Notes: a model not told the origin generated them from the sequence alone. DNA of 64,000 nucleotides from Byssochlamys sp. IMV 00236 (GCA_001931875.2 MSJH02000810.1:186001-250000); one strand, 5' to 3'. Counted from the stretch's first letter, positions 11,314-24,526 are shown. Numbers and translations are program-made.

Positions 11314-13824
11314 ATGTCTTCTTCCCCTCCTCCGTCTCTCCGTAGGAGAGGCGGAAAGAAGGATGTTAACGCCTACGTGTCTCCCAGCAATGCCACGGCT
11401 GCGCCAGTGTCTGCGCAAGGCCCAGAATGGGACTACAAGATTGCTATGGCCGTGTTGACGGCATTGGGCTTCCTGACCCGGTTCTGGAATATCGGGTATC
11501 CCAATGAAGTGGTATTTGATGAGGTTCATTTCGGAAAGGTATGGCATTTCTCTTGAGGTGTCGATGCGGGCGCCGCGCGTGTCGCACAGACCTTGTTGAT
11601 CGGAGTCTATCTCTCTGCGATCGGATGCTGACTTGGGATGTGTACAGTTTGCTTCTTACTACCTTCAACGGACATACTTCTTTGACGTTCACCCTCCGTT
11701 TGGAAAGCTTCTTTTCGCCTTTGTCGGCTGGCTCATCGGCTATGATGGTCATTTCCTTTTTGAAAACATTGGCGAATCGTACATTGAAAACAAGGTCCCT
11801 TATGTGGCATTCCGAGCGCTGCCCGCTACCCTGGGCGCTCTCACTATCCCGGTCGTGTTTTTGATCATGTGGGAATCGGGATATTCGCTGCCCGCATGTG
11901 TTCTTGCTGCCGGTCTGATGGTGTTTGACAATGCGCACGTTGGTGAGACTAGACTGATTCTGCTGGATGCAACCCTAGTCTTGACTATGGCGTTGAGTAT
12001 TCTGTGCTACATCAAGTTCTACAAGCAGAGACACCAGCCATTCGGACGCAAATGGTGGAAGTGGCTTCTCCTGACCGGTGTCTCTCTCAGCTGCGTCATT
12101 TCGACCAAGTATGTCGGTGTGTTCACGTTTGTTACCATCGGCGCAGCAGTCTTGGTCGACCTGTGGAATCTACTGGATATCAACCGCCGCGGAGGTGCTC
12201 TGACGATGCCTCAGTTTGGGAAGCATTTCGTTGCCCGGGCCTTTTCCTTGATCATTGTGCCGTTCTTTTTCTACCTCTTCTGGTTCCAGGTTCATTTCGC
12301 CATCCTTACCAGATCCGGTCCTGGAGACGACTTCATGACCCCAGAGTTCCAGGAGACGCTGAGCGACAACTTGATGACCGCTGCGTCCACCCATGTCGAA
12401 TACTATGACACTATTACCATTCGTCACAAGGATACGAAGACCTACCTTCACAGCCACTGGGAGAGATACCCGCTCCGTTACGATGACGGCCGCATTTCTA
12501 GCCAGGGCCAGCAGGTCACCGGTTACCCCTACAATGACACCAACAACATCTGGCAGATCTTGCCAGGTAACGAACAGTTCGCTGAGGATGACCTTACCGG
12601 CCACCATGTCAAGCATGGCGACGTAGTTCAGCTCCGACATGTCGGTACCGACACCATCCTTCTCACACACGATGTTGCTTCTCCTTACTACCCGACCAAC
12701 CAGGAGTTCACCACGGTGCCCCTCGACTTGGCCAACGGGGAGCGTCACAACGACACTCTGTTCGAGATCAAGATTGAAGGGGGCAAGGAAGGCCAAGACT
12801 TCAGGACCATGTCGAGTCACTTCAAGTTGATCCATGTTCCCACTCGGGTAGCCATGTGGACACATACGACTCCTCTACCAGACTGGGCGTTCAAGCAGGC
12901 CGAGATTAACGGAAACAAGAACACCCTCCAGTCGAGCAATGTTTGGTATGTGGATGCGATCCCTTCACTGCCGGAGGATTCTCCGCGTCTGCAGAAGGAG
13001 CCCCGCCAGGTCAAACAGCTGCCTTTCTGGCGAAAGTATATCGAACTACAACGCGCCATGTTCTTCCATAACAATGCCCTCACCAGTGAGCACCCGTACG
13101 CGAGTGAACCCTTCCAGTGGCCGTTCCTCCTGCGTGGTGTTAGCTTCTGGACGAAGAACGATACCCGCGAGCAGATCTACTTCCTCGGAAATCCAATCGG
13201 GTGGTGGCTGGCTAGCAGTCTCTTGGCGGTCTTTGCAGGTGTGGTTGGCGCGGATCAGTTGTCTTTGAGACGCGGCGTGGATGCTCTGGACGAAAGTAAG
13301 TTTTTTTGTCCCTTTCATAATCTTTCTAGTTGTGGTCGCATTAACCCGAACTAGTCTGGGGTCCTGGTGCCCGCTCCCGTCTGTACAACAGCACTGGTTT
13401 CCTGTTCCTCTGCTGGGCAGCTCACTACTTCCCGTTCTGGCTTATGGGTCGTCAGCGCTTTTTGCACCATTACCTACCAGCGCACTTGGCGTCCACTTTG
13501 GTGACAGGTGCTCTGATCGAGTTTATTTTCAACGTAGACCCCATCGTACCGGCCGGATACGTGCCAGAGGATGAACAAGATCCCGCCGCTAAGAACAAGA
13601 AGGCCGTTATGTCACGGATGATTCCCTACCGTTTCATCACCCCGAGAGAGCGGATGGGCCCTAAATCTTACTTGGCTGCTTGGATCGCGACTACCGTTAT
13701 CTTGGCGGCGACCATTGCAGGATTCTTGTTCTACGCGCCCTTGACGTACGGTACACCTGGCCTGGATGTTGCCGGCGTGAACGCGCGTAAGTGGCTTGCA
13801 TATGACCTCCACTTTGCGAAATAG
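11314..13824 (+). CDS. pmt4: Dolichyl-phosphate-mannose protein O-mannosyltransferase, PMT4 subfamily
   Basis: The enzyme moves mannose from Dol-P-Man to Ser/Thr of secretory and membrane proteins in the ER. Exons 11314-11538, 11648-13295 and 13355-13824 give 780 aa, the usual PMT4 size. Residues 62-75 carry NEVVFDEVHFGK, whose Asp-Glu pair is the conserved catalytic motif, followed by FDVHPPFGKLL. The central MIR region (about 330-520) reads TITIRHKDTKTYLHSH and GRISSQGQQVTGYPYNDTNN. This form, rather than the GGGLLHSH form, separates PMT4 from PMT1/PMT2. The third exon supplies the last helices and LHHYLPAHLASTLVTGALIE. The PMT4 type (PmtC in A. nidulans naming) usually acts as a homodimer on membrane-anchored Ser/Thr-rich proteins. 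Confidence 0.93.
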
Positions 13825-16800
13825 AATAGTGTCGTTGCTTGGGTAGAAGAGTTACGAATGAAGGGGCAACTTGATCTCTAGAACGCTTGACGAAGCAGCC
13901 ATCCCAACTATAGTACTGCAGTTTCTACAACCACCCCTGAGCAGGAAACAAGGAGTAACTTACACACTTGGCTGAACACTTTATACAAAAGCTTGCTGTA
14001 TTCTACCATACCCGTCTCCTCTCGCACAATCGAGTTACTATTTTCCTTTTATTTCGTTGCCATCCCAATGTATTTTCATCATATCTCTGTTTCGTATAGT
14101 TTGGCTCTATTCCATGTCTGTAGGATACATATCGGTTGACAAGCAAAATGCAAACAGCGTAACGAATTGATCCGATTATCTAACTATGTGTCCATTCTTT
14201 CTTTCCCCACATGATCTTCCTCGAAAGAAGAGCATAGCCCTGTTGACACCCGTAGCAGTTAACTACCTTTTTCTCTAACTCTACCCCCGGTTCCGTTCCG
14301 AATTCCATCATGTTACAACTTACGAGTCCGATGTTCTCAACTAGTGTAGTTGCATTAGCAGAGAGAAGCGGGCTCGTCGGTCTTTTCCTTTTCCTTTCCC
14401 CCTTGAGCCTGGACCAAACCACCCTCTTGGGTCTGTCATTCAACGGCACTGAATTTCCGAATTCATGAGAATCCTCCACTTCGGTTCCGGATAATATCTG
14501 CCTGCATCCGAGGTGAGATTTCAGTGGATGGGGGGAAGAGTAGTCACAGTGAGAGGGATGTGCCGTATCATATGGCACGTGAAGCGATGTACTGTATGTG
14601 CATAGAGCACGTGTGCATTTTTATATGTATAATCGGCTCCGTATAAGCAGACTGCACCTTAACTAAGTAGTCTACACGACTATTGCGTACGGTAGTCTAG
14701 ATGTTAGATAGTAACTTCAAAGTTCAATGGCTACAAAATATATCAAATCCCGTAGTCCAATCCCGATTTTGCTCAATGGTTTAGTTAAGACTATTATTTG
14801 GATGAACACATTCTTTTGGGGACAGCTGGACAAAAGTTCCACGTTGGATTTCCGAGGTTATGGTCTAACTTCGTCACACCATTTCTGCATGTAGTAATGG
14901 TCGTCGGATACTAGGGAAGTGGATCCTGAGCTGAGGTGGTATTATTAACTATTCTTCTTGTTGTTGAATGTTGATGTTTCTTATCGTCTGATTTGGAGGC
15001 ATTGGGATTCTCACTGGAGAGAGAGAGAGAGGGTCTGCTGTAATTATGGCAAGGTTATATCTCGCACTGTAAAGAATTGATAATGTGCCGGGGACAGATT
15101 AGTTATTACTTACTCTAACTAATAATGGCGAGTGTCGGAATACTCTAGACTAGACCCTGGAGATAAAGAGAGGGGATGGATCGACCAGGCTCGGATAATT
15201 TTACGTAGCGACGGTCACCGCTCTTTTCTCTTCCCTTCTCGTTGGCCGGGGTTGGAAACTGGATCAGTTGCCCTAGACCAGGGGAGCACCATTTGTCCCC
15301 TGTCATGGTGTCTTTCTTTCCCATGCCTACGGTTCAGCTTCCGGGGGGGATGGGGATTGGCATTATTATTGTATTTGTCACACATGAAGCTCCTCGGGGA
15401 CGTGGAGGTGACACCCGAAGCTGCATGATCACATACAAGCGAACGAGCCAGGGGGAGGACCAAGCGAGGATGGAACGAACTTGCAACGGCAACCATAATA
15501 GGAGCATATCAAGGCTGCTATTATTGAGTTGGAGGCGGATTTTATTCGTCTATCGCGGTTCCGCAAGTCAAATCGAACAGAATCCAGACCTTGTCGAAGC
15601 GTCCCGAGATCAGGGGCCGGCAGCAGCGCAGTGCAGGACGTCAACTTCTTTTGAGACTTTTTGACACTCTTTACTTTCCTTTAGCGCCTTGTCAATCGCT
15701 CTAATTCTCCCCGTTCCTAACGGGTTGTCCGCTGGCCGTTCCGACGACGCGTTGCTCACGAGTCACAGGTCTGTTTGTCTAATTTATGTATTGAGTTGCG
15801 CTTAATTCAGCCTGGACCGTTTCCCCGGAGGCTAATGGTGCTTAACTTCTCTCAATGGCGAATAATCATGGCGCCGTATGAGTTAGGGATCTCCTCTCAT
15901 TCTCGACTCCGGCTGCTGGACGAACTATCCGGCCCTCGAGCCGCCCCTGGGTCGATGACCTTGACCCGTAGGAGGATATACGGAGTATAATTTATTATTA
16001 TTTACAGTTTACTATCCAGACTACGAGCGGGTCCCCGCCCATAACGATCTTGGATCTAGGATCCGGATAGATCGAACACTGACGTCCTCCTGGGAGGGGA
16101 TAAATAACAATAGTAATCATATGTGTTGGATTGCAAACGGACGCCTTGAAAGCCACTGCACTGGGACAATCCATGCAATTGAACCTGGTGGGCTTCAGAG
16201 AACGGGTCGGCCGTCAAGCGGCTCGCTTCACTTTTCAACATCCACTTGAATACTCTCTTGGGTGAGGTACATGATACCATTTCCTTCTCGAAACTCTTAA
16301 CACCTGCTGCTTGCAGTAGAGACTCGTGCTGGTCTCGAGGCCGGTGCGGATCCTTAAGACCGCAGAGAGCCAGCCAGGTCATCTCGCCACTATCTACCCA
16401 CCAAAACGGCCAGGATAGCAAAGTCAATTGTCAGTCAGCACGAGGCAGAAACATACAGGGGTCAGCGCCATCCCCTTTAGTTTGGGATGGATGAATGATA
16501 CGAATGGACAGACTTGACGTACAGCCAAGAGACCCAAGCAGTAACGGCCAACCTTCTGAGAAGCTAGAACTTGAAATCCCCAGGCGGTGGAAATAATCCA
16601 TGAATCCCTTCTACGCAGCTGTGATCCATGCACCATCCCGGCGCCTCCCAGCGGGCCGGAGTCCGTGGTGGTGAAGTGCCACTGCTTGGTGCGATGAGGC
16701 TATCCATCCGGGCAATCAGCCTTAATCTTCGAGGGATGGAGACCCGCCGTGTCAGACTAACACCTTCGCTAGTCAACGCACCTGGACGATCGGTTCACCC

Positions 16801-17126
16801 AAGCGGGGAGAAACGAGACGCAGAGAATCCGCAGCAGATTCGGTGGCCTGGACTTGCAAGTCTCTTTTAAGGCGCCCGGATCGTCCAACGGAAAGGATTG
16901 TTGGCTTCGATGTTGGAATTTGTGCGCTGCGCTTCCTTGTCAATCGAAACAGACAGAACAATTGAAGTAGACATACATCTGGGACTATGAGCCTGGGGGC
17001 CACGCATCTCTAAAAGCTTTCCCCGCGCCGTTCTCTATCTTCGTCATCGCTCAACACTGCGCACAGCAACCGATGGAGGTACACTTGACTCTGGCGCAAT
17101 CGGCTGATTGATGGATTGGATTCGGG
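13825..17126. other. 3.3-kb intergenic region without recognised gene
   Basis: The region lies between tandem pmt4 and the gene at 17127. The first 800 bp are pyrimidine-rich, as in a 3' UTR, and 14580-15130 is AT-rich. A (GA)n tract is at about 15016-15030 and a TACGGAGTA motif at 15979-15987. From 15130 to 17100 base composition is more balanced and several 70-140-codon frames occur on both strands, but they overlap each other and none resembles a known family. A long 5' leader or a non-coding transcript is possible. Confidence 0.45.
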
Positions 17127-19079
17127 ATGCCTTCTGGCGGTGATAATAAAGATCCCGATCGTGGATACAACTTTGTGAGCGTCGACCCGTCGGCGCCCGG
17201 AGAGAAGGCCGATAGCAGGTCATTGATTCGCGCCAATGCAGGCCGGTATATCTGGGAACAGCGTCGTCAGACAACAACTTCCAGCAAAGCTCGCTCGAAG
17301 AAGGGCAATGTCGACCGTTCTTCCAAGCAGCAGGGAAACTCGTCACGTTCGCTCCCAACCCGGCTCCCAAACCGGCACCGGGAAGCAGCAGTTGCGTGCA
17401 GTGTTGGAAATGGACAGACGGTGTTGACACCACCACCTGACGATGATGATCCTCACCCGGTGGACATGATCTTCGATGAATCGTCCATGACGCTATTGAA
17501 GAAGGAGCCTGACGAAGAAGAGGAACAAAGAACCAACCTTATGGCTATCGATAATGTTCATCAGGACTCCCATGCGTTGGCTCTAGACGCTGGAGTGTCG
17601 AGCCTGTTTGCTTCATATCCATCAGACCTCGATGAGCGAGCGGCCCGCAGGCTTATACATTATGGTGAGTTCTCGATACTGTAGCCACATTATGCGCATT
17701 TACACAAACATAGGCGTCTCTGGGAGATTATAGCTAACTGGTGCATAAACAGCTGCGGAGCAACTCTTGCCTAGCCTCATCCCTATACTTCCTGATGGAG
17801 GAGGCAAAGACAGAAAGTCGGAATTCTGGCTGCCTCTGGCCGTCAATCATCCTGCGCTGTTCAGCTCTATTATGTACGGTACGGCAACTCACGAGAAAGG
17901 CCGCAAGCGCCTGGAGCGTCCGAATTCACCTGCCCTGGAGAAGAAAGAACGACTTCAGATTATGATTGTCGAAGACGAGGCGATACGACGTCTGAATGCC
18001 ATTATCAGTGACCCGTCCCAGGCACTGACTGACGAGATTATCCTGGCCATCATGACTGTCGCCTTCAGCAGATACGAGAACACCACGATTCCTCCCACGT
18101 GGCGAGCCCATTTATCGCCACTCAGGAGACTGCAATGGCTCGATGTATATTGCTCCTTGGATCTAGATCAGGTCCACATCCTTGGTCTCCTGCAAGTGAT
18201 ACATCTGAAAGGCGGCCTACACAAAATAAAAATGGAAGGATTGGCAGAGACACTTTCCTTGTAAGTGGTCCCCAATAACGACTGCTCTTGGAGACTCGCT
18301 GACCTAGACAAAAACAAAGTGCCGGGGCAATGCTAGCAACGAGGAGCCTCTCGAAGCCAGTGCTCCCTTATGTAGCGTTGGCTAAGACTAACAAAGGATC
18401 AATCCAACCAGATTGGCCACTGAACGTACTTGCCCAAATTTCGGCATACGGTCCTGCTCGCGATTTTAAACAGTACGTCCGGACAGGTCTAACCGGGGAA
18501 TTGGCAGAGATTCTCCAGGATATACACACGTATTCAATTGTCATCGACCTCTTCGACAAGGGGAAATTGCACTATCCCGGTGATCACATCATGGCTGACC
18601 GCCGCAACTACATCCAACACCGTCTTATGTCGCTGCCATCCCTTGCCGAATGCGCGCATAACGCCCTCTTTGTCGAGACGCACCGGGTCTACGAGCCATG
18701 TCGGCTTGCCACCATGATTTACAGCTTGCTAACTGTATTCCCCGTCCCGCCTGTGAATGCTCCTCTAGCCCAGCTTGGACGGCTGGTACGCATCGCACTC
18801 ACTGAATCCGACCCCCAAAAAAGCTGGCACGCAGCTCCGGACCTCCTGCGCTGGGCTTTTGTGCTGGGAGCCATCGCAAGCGGCGTCGAGAGCACAACCG
18901 CCGACGATCGCGAAGTTAGAGCGTGGTATATTCGGTCTCTTCGCCGTCTGGCCCCGGTCTTCCAGATCCGCAGCTGGAATGACCTGAAGAGGAGCATGAA
19001 GAAGGTTCTATGGCTAGACTGTCTATGTGACCCATATGGCAAAGAGCTCTGGAACGAGATCGTTTCCAGCACAATCTGA
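17127..19079 (+). CDS. Fungal regulator-like protein (Fungal_trans_2/DUF3468 type) without zinc cluster
   Basis: Exons 17127-17664, 17753-18260 and 18320-19079 give 601 aa. The N-terminus has NFVSVDPSAPGEKADSRSLI, a motif found in many fungal proteins that look like Zn2Cys6 regulators but lack the cysteine cluster; no CX2C pair is present here. Residues 30-80 are basic and Ser/Arg-rich. An acidic/PEST-like part (TPPPDDDDPHPVD, KKEPDEEEEQR) follows, then the helical domain: LFASYPSDLDERAARRLIHY, FWLPLAVNHPALFSSIMYGT, EIILAIMTVAFSRYEN and so on to the stop. These segments match the usual order in DUF3468 proteins. Whether it binds DNA is unknown; it could act as a partner of other regulators. 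The start was chosen as the first ATG of the frame. Confidence 0.78.
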
Positions 19080-19908
19080 GCCGTGGGCGGTGCCGGAATC
19101 ATAAATCAACCACCCTCTCTCCCTATCTTGAAACATACTGCGAAGAACGTCCGAAAAAAGATATTTGGTTAATTACCACCTCACGTATGTAATCCACCTT
19201 TCCATGAGAAGTTGACTGCATTCTGTCCTTATGAACCATATTGCTCCTTTTGGATTCTTGTTTTCCCAATGGCGTTGAGGGAGCTAGCTGGAGGCAGAAT
19301 TTTGTTTTGTGTGTATTTAGCGCGCAGTTGTATACCCATTTCCAGTAAATATTTACATTTTATCTATCCGCGCTCTTTCCGGTGCCAGTTAGTTTCTCAG
19401 TTATGGACATGTCAGCCTTCCTAGATTATTATTCATTATTAAGTACGTAGTTAGTGTGGTTCATTAATAATAATACCGGCATTAAGTTAATCGGCCCTTT
19501 ACTATCTTCTAGTTACCCTCCCGGAAATCACCGGTCGACGACAGGGGTTCGTTGCGACTCCTCGTATCTCCCGGCCAGCTGCATAGACTAAATCATCATG
19601 GCTACACCTAGTTTGTCTGTCCGCATCGACACAATTTTGGGATATCGACTAGTTAGGCAGCTTGGCGTTGAATTGGCAGAATCGATGCATAAAAGTTAAA
19701 CCCAGAAACATAATGGTATGAACTCTTCAGAGTTTTTGAACGCCCTATACAGATGTACCGCCCGATGTCCCCAGACCCCATGATCCAAAAAAAAAAAGAA
19801 AAAGAAAAATGAAAATGAAAATGTCTAAGAAAAAAAGAAGAAAATGTACATACATACATACATACATTACAAGCAAGCAAGCACAGTAGACACAAGAATG
19901 CCATCATG
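19080..19908. other. Convergent 3' region with simple repeats
   Basis: An 829-bp gap between converging genes. AT-rich with no gene seen. A purine-rich tract lies at about 19787-19845, (TACA)5 at 19847-19866 and an (AAGC)3-like tract at 19871-19883, all next to the stop of the arylsulfotransferase-family gene and probably in its 3' UTR. Confidence 0.6.
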
Positions 19909-22157
19909 TCACGTACTTTCTGTACTATTCCGCCGACTCATATCGCTCAGCGCATAAACTTCCTCATCGAACGGTAATTGAATATATCCTTGACCTCTCT
20001 CACACGCTGCCACTGCTGCGTCTGCCTCCGCATCACGCTTCTGCTCCAGCTTTTCCTCGCGCGTCCGGCCCAGCCATACATCCACAGCGACGCCGGTAAC
20101 GGAGCAAGCGACGAGGAGTAAGAAAATCAAAAATCCACCAAAGCCGCCGAATATCCCGTAGGAGCTGTCTTCTTCTTCTTCTTCCTCCTCCTCTTCTTCG
20201 GCATCGATTTGGTCGTTAATGTAGTCTTCGAGAGAAGCTAATTCGGAGGGATCATCTGGATTCAAGCTGAGGCCTGATTGGGACCAGTTCTCTGGAAGGC
20301 TTGAGCGTTGCACCTCGGACCAGCCGAGGGTGTTACCATGTGCGTCGAGAGCTTCGGCAGATACCCAGTCGAGATAGCCATCTGCCATGAACATGCTTTC
20401 GAAATCGGTTTTCTGCACATTGCCTACCAGCACGCGGTTGCTGGAGTCTTGGGCTTGTGCGTAGAAGTTCCATGATGCGACGTCTGTTGCTCCGTTCCAG
20501 CTCACGTAGAATACGGTGACGGTTGAGGAACTGGCGCTGGCGTAAACGAAGGATTTGATAGCGGGTGGCTCGGCTGGTCGGCCATGGAAGTTGTTGCTGG
20601 GGAGCTTAAAGGTGCGGTAGGATGAGAAACGAGGGGATATAAAGCGTGCCTCCATGAGAAGTTTGCCTTCAGGACTGAACTCGGAATGGTAACCCTGCTG
20701 ACTCCAGCCGACGAAGACGTTGCCATCCCCTTTGCCGCCTGGGTTAGATAGGATCTGGACGTTGCCGCGGAGGCGAGTGAGTTCTCCGTCTGGGCGATCG
20801 AAGCTCTTGACGACTCGCGCGGTCATAGAAGTGGTATCTAGTCGAACGATGAGAGCCGTGGAAATGGTGTCTTCTTGCGAACCTTCGTCGGAGGCATTGT
20901 TGAGGAACGAGATGACGGTTTCGTTGTCCTTGGATGGGACGAACTGTGCATGGTGCTGCCTGTAGAAAGAGAAGTCCTGGTCGAAATCAGACTGCTTCCC
21001 GCCTAGACGCCAGATGATGTGTCCGTCCTGGCCGGAGATCAGGTAAATGGTGTTTGTGAATCGAGCGGAGAGGAGATAGTCGCCGTTGGCATTTTTATCG
21101 ACGGAGTTAACGTGGCTGTTTTGAGAGTGGTCAGGTAAATTGGTCTCATCAAGTTGCTCTTTTCCTCCTACAAAGCCAAGGATTATTCACTCACATGTAA
21201 TCCCATCCAGGCGCACCGGGCAATCTATCCGTTGGGACAGCAAACGTTGACTCGCTCAGAGAGACATGGTCCTTCGAGCTCCATTCGAAAACCACCTTGC
21301 CGGTGGCAGTGTCGATTTCTTCAAACCCCCCAATGATCACCACACCAGTTTCGCCTGGCCGGCCTAGATCCGCAAAGTCCACGTTCTCGGGCCTGTACGT
21401 ACAGGCCAGAGACGTCTTTCCACCCTCGAGGACTTTGAACTCGTGCATATTGAATGCAGAGAGATCGTTGGTCACGCCCACGATCTTTTCGTGCTCATAG
21501 TGCTGGTCATAGATCATACCACTTCCTTTGACGCTGTCATCATGATAGGCATGCTGAAGGATGAAAGACATGTGGACCTCATCGTCGATATTTGTCACTG
21601 GTCTGAAGTCGAAGACGTTGCGGTTCTCGAAGAGGCAAGCTCCGGACCAGATTAGTGTCTGAGCGCTGTGTCAGTTTCTGTTTACCACCTTTTCTTTTTC
21701 AAATCAGGGGGGGTAATAATATCTGGAGACACAACAAAGAAAGAACATACTCCATTTCCGTCATAGATATGCGGGCCAACCTGGCATGGCATCCATTTTC
21801 TCGTCGGGGCTTCCGGATCGATCACCGAGTATGGCGCAGAGAACCAGTATCCAGAAGTCATGGAATCCGGGTCATGGATTGTCACTTCATACCGCGGGGC
21901 TTTGATATCCGGACGCTGTAATTGTCCATTAGAATCAGCAAGGAAAAGATTCTACATTTCCGTCGACCAGAAACATCTTCTGGAAAGAAAAAGAAAAAAA
22001 AGCAGCATCTCATATTGACCACACTAACCGTGACAAAGGACATCAAGTCATTGCCCGTAGTAATATCTACCTCGGCAGTAAGTGCGACATTGAAACAAAA
22101 GAAAAGCGCGTAGAAGCGCAAAACCAAGAGAAGGACCGGCGAGGACGACATATTCAT
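19909..22157 (-). CDS. Arylsulfotransferase (ASST)-family protein, secreted and membrane-anchored
   Basis: Exons 22029-22157, 21751-21915, 21195-21658 and 19909-21115 give 654 aa. An N-terminal signal peptide (MNMSSSPVLLLVLRFYALFF) directs it to the secretory route. The beta-propeller domain shows IYDGNGTLIWSGACLFENRN, HEFKVLEGGKTSL, WSSKDHVSLSES, then WDYIHVNSVDKNANGDYLLS and IIWRLGGKQSDFDQDFSFYR with QHHAQFVP. The HVNSVD and W-RLGG-S-F patterns are typical of the Arylsulfotran_2 family. After about residue 560 comes an acidic Glu run, one membrane helix (FGGFLIFLLLVACSVTGVAV) and a short cytosolic tail. Bacterial members move sulfate between phenols; the role in fungi is not established. 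An ATG at 22151 is an alternative start with the same signal peptide. Confidence 0.87.
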
Positions 22158-23974
22158 GATATTAGGACATGGAAAAGGCAAGAATTGAAAGAGGATGAAG
22201 AAGCCATCTAAATGGGACCTTGCCTCGAGGCAAAAGCAACCTTTTTCTTCTCTCTCTTGTTTGTTCTAATCTGGAAGGGGACAACGACAACGACGACCAT
22301 GACCACCGCGAGGCCACTGTGGCTGTGGAGCATACGACAACTTCCCTAAAATACGTTGGATCATTCCACCGAGCTAAGGCGGAGAAAGGGTAAACACGAT
22401 CTGCTTTCCCCCCTGAAACGTACAGTTTGACTGCCTTGAGACTCTGGGAGGCGTTCTGGAATCACAATACTACCCTCAGCGGGCGTTAATAGAGGATCGA
22501 TAGATAAAGATTATGATGTGCATCGTGAGCTTGGCGGTCGTTCGAATGGTTCTGAACCAACTAGGGCTTCATAGCGAGACTGGGCCAAGACCCCGGTGAT
22601 CCCTGTGACAGGAGTTCCTGGGGTAGTTAGCGGAGAGTGTTTCGCATAGTTGCTTGCTTGTAAGTTACATTCTTCTGATCCTGAAGTTAGATATGTTTTC
22701 TAGATCTTTGATTATATACTACGATCTTGCTGACACCATATTAGATCCGATTGCGACATACGAAACGAACAAAGTAGATAAAAAAGCGATCTTTGCCAAA
22801 ATGACTGATCCTCGTTGCTCAAAGCATTCGACAACACGGTAGATCTCACGACGAACTGCGAACTCGTGCTCCGGCTCTGATTCCAGGAAACCCCCTGAGT
22901 CGGGGAGAGTTTTGCGCCACAGTCGGCAGTTCCGCTGTCTAGAAACACGCCGTTACAAGCTATAAGTCTTGGCCATCTTGGCATCGTTCTCTTCTTTTTA
23001 ACAGATCGAATGCAGTACTATCATTTGCCGGGCCAGATCGTGTATTGTCGTCCCAATATTGCACCCTGACATGTCTTCCTGATCTTTTTGACCAATAGCT
23101 GCAGTGAAACCTCCAAAGGATCTCGAGAGCCGCATCTAGCAGAGCCCAAAAAGAACCTCGAATGGAGAACCGCGTATAGGAGTCAATGCTCTTACGTGGC
23201 CGACATACGTGGTGTTCGGCTTGGCGCTTGCGTATCTAATTATTAATGCCAGGTGTGTACGCGAGAATGAAAAGCGCGAAAAGTCACAGCCAAAATCGAA
23301 TCGAATTTATCAACTTCACTGGTGTATCGGATGCCCGGCAGTCCCACATGTCTATCTTTCACGCATGGGATTTTTTTCTTATCTTGATGACAGATGGGGA
23401 TTGGAGAAGCTTGTCGCGCGATACTAGTCCCAAAGAAGCTATGGGAAACGGTGAGAATGATAATAATAATAATCGCCTTTGGATGGTTGACTTAATATCA
23501 TAGAGTAGTCGTCTATTGCAATATGTTCTGCGACAGTTGTCGCTTGTTCGGAGCTTGGCACAGCTGTTGGACATTCTCTGTTCGGACGTCCGACGAACTA
23601 AACAAGAGGTCATTATTATTGACGTGTAATGCATAGTATTGGACTATTATTGATAGATAGAGTAGTACTTCTATAAGCTAGCGCCAACAAAGACTCGTCC
23701 AGACATAAGAACAGATCTCAATAACCACTTATCATCCTTCTCTTCTGAAGGGGATTGGATCGCGAGCAAAGGAAAAATCGTCAGGAAAGCTCTGGTATGC
23801 ATCGGCTAACACCTAGATTCCTCTCTTGCATCCGTACTGTGGTTAAGCTTCTCACGAGTTTAAAGGGATAAGGGTTATTTATCGTTGTCGGACGTTGCAA
23901 GGCCATACCGTGGTCTTTTCTCACAAGCTGACGGTCATCGACAGGACACTGCGTTCTGGGAGAAATCCTTAAAG
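22158..23974. other. Gene-poor region upstream of the ASST gene
   Basis: A 1.8-kb stretch. The first 200 bp are the probable ASST promoter and leader (CT-rich on the coding strand). The rest is AT-rich with only short unsupported frames. Confidence 0.5.
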
Positions 23975-24174
23975 CTAAAGTGAATAGACCTGCCTGTTCC
24001 CATACATCGGCCTGACAGGCTGCTGCCGCAGGAATTCGACGATAGCTTCTATCATCACTGCTGTGCCATTCTCGCAGACATCCTAACGTCATTGTTTAAC
24101 GGGACACAATATAATAACACGTTTTAGGAATCAGTACTTACGTCGGCAGAAGAGGCAGAAGCAGCCTTGTCCAT
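23975..24174 (-). CDS. Possible small spliced protein (46 aa)
   Basis: This is a hand-built two-exon model: 24142-24174 encodes MDKAASASSAD and 23975-24082 encodes DVCENGTAVMIEAIVEFLRQ and ends in NRQVYSL. The 59-nt intron has a strong GTAAGT donor and a TTAG acceptor and joins the exons in phase 0. The product is acidic and helical with no recognised family. The model may be incomplete, since a GTATGG donor inside exon 2 could lead to further exons, or it may be a chance reading in a gene-poor region. Confidence 0.25.
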
Positions 24175-24526
24175 CGTGAGTCGTGATGGTTGCTGGAGGT
24201 GTCATCAACGTGAGAGATGAGCCAGCTCAAAGATATCGAAAGCAATGTGTGTGGGAGAAGATGAGATAGTAAGAGACAGGACAGGAACGCGGTATAGATA
24301 GTCCATGAAGGCAGTGAACCGTAAGCGAGGTGATTCAATTCACCTTGAACACTTGAAGATATGTCCCGTCTACAACAACAAAGAAATTTGTTAGCCCAAT
24401 TTTGATAGATAGAAGAGTTAGATCATAGCACACCTGTGTATCTTCGAGAGCAATCACATGGCAGATTTGTGGCTGCCAGGTATTACATGCCCAACAATTG
24501 GGCCCCGCAAGTTTTATACAGTGTTG
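24175..24526. other. Intergenic, nothing recognised
   Basis: A 352-bp stretch between two weak gene models on the minus strand. It would hold the promoter of the 46-aa model if that is real. Short frames only. Confidence 0.4.
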
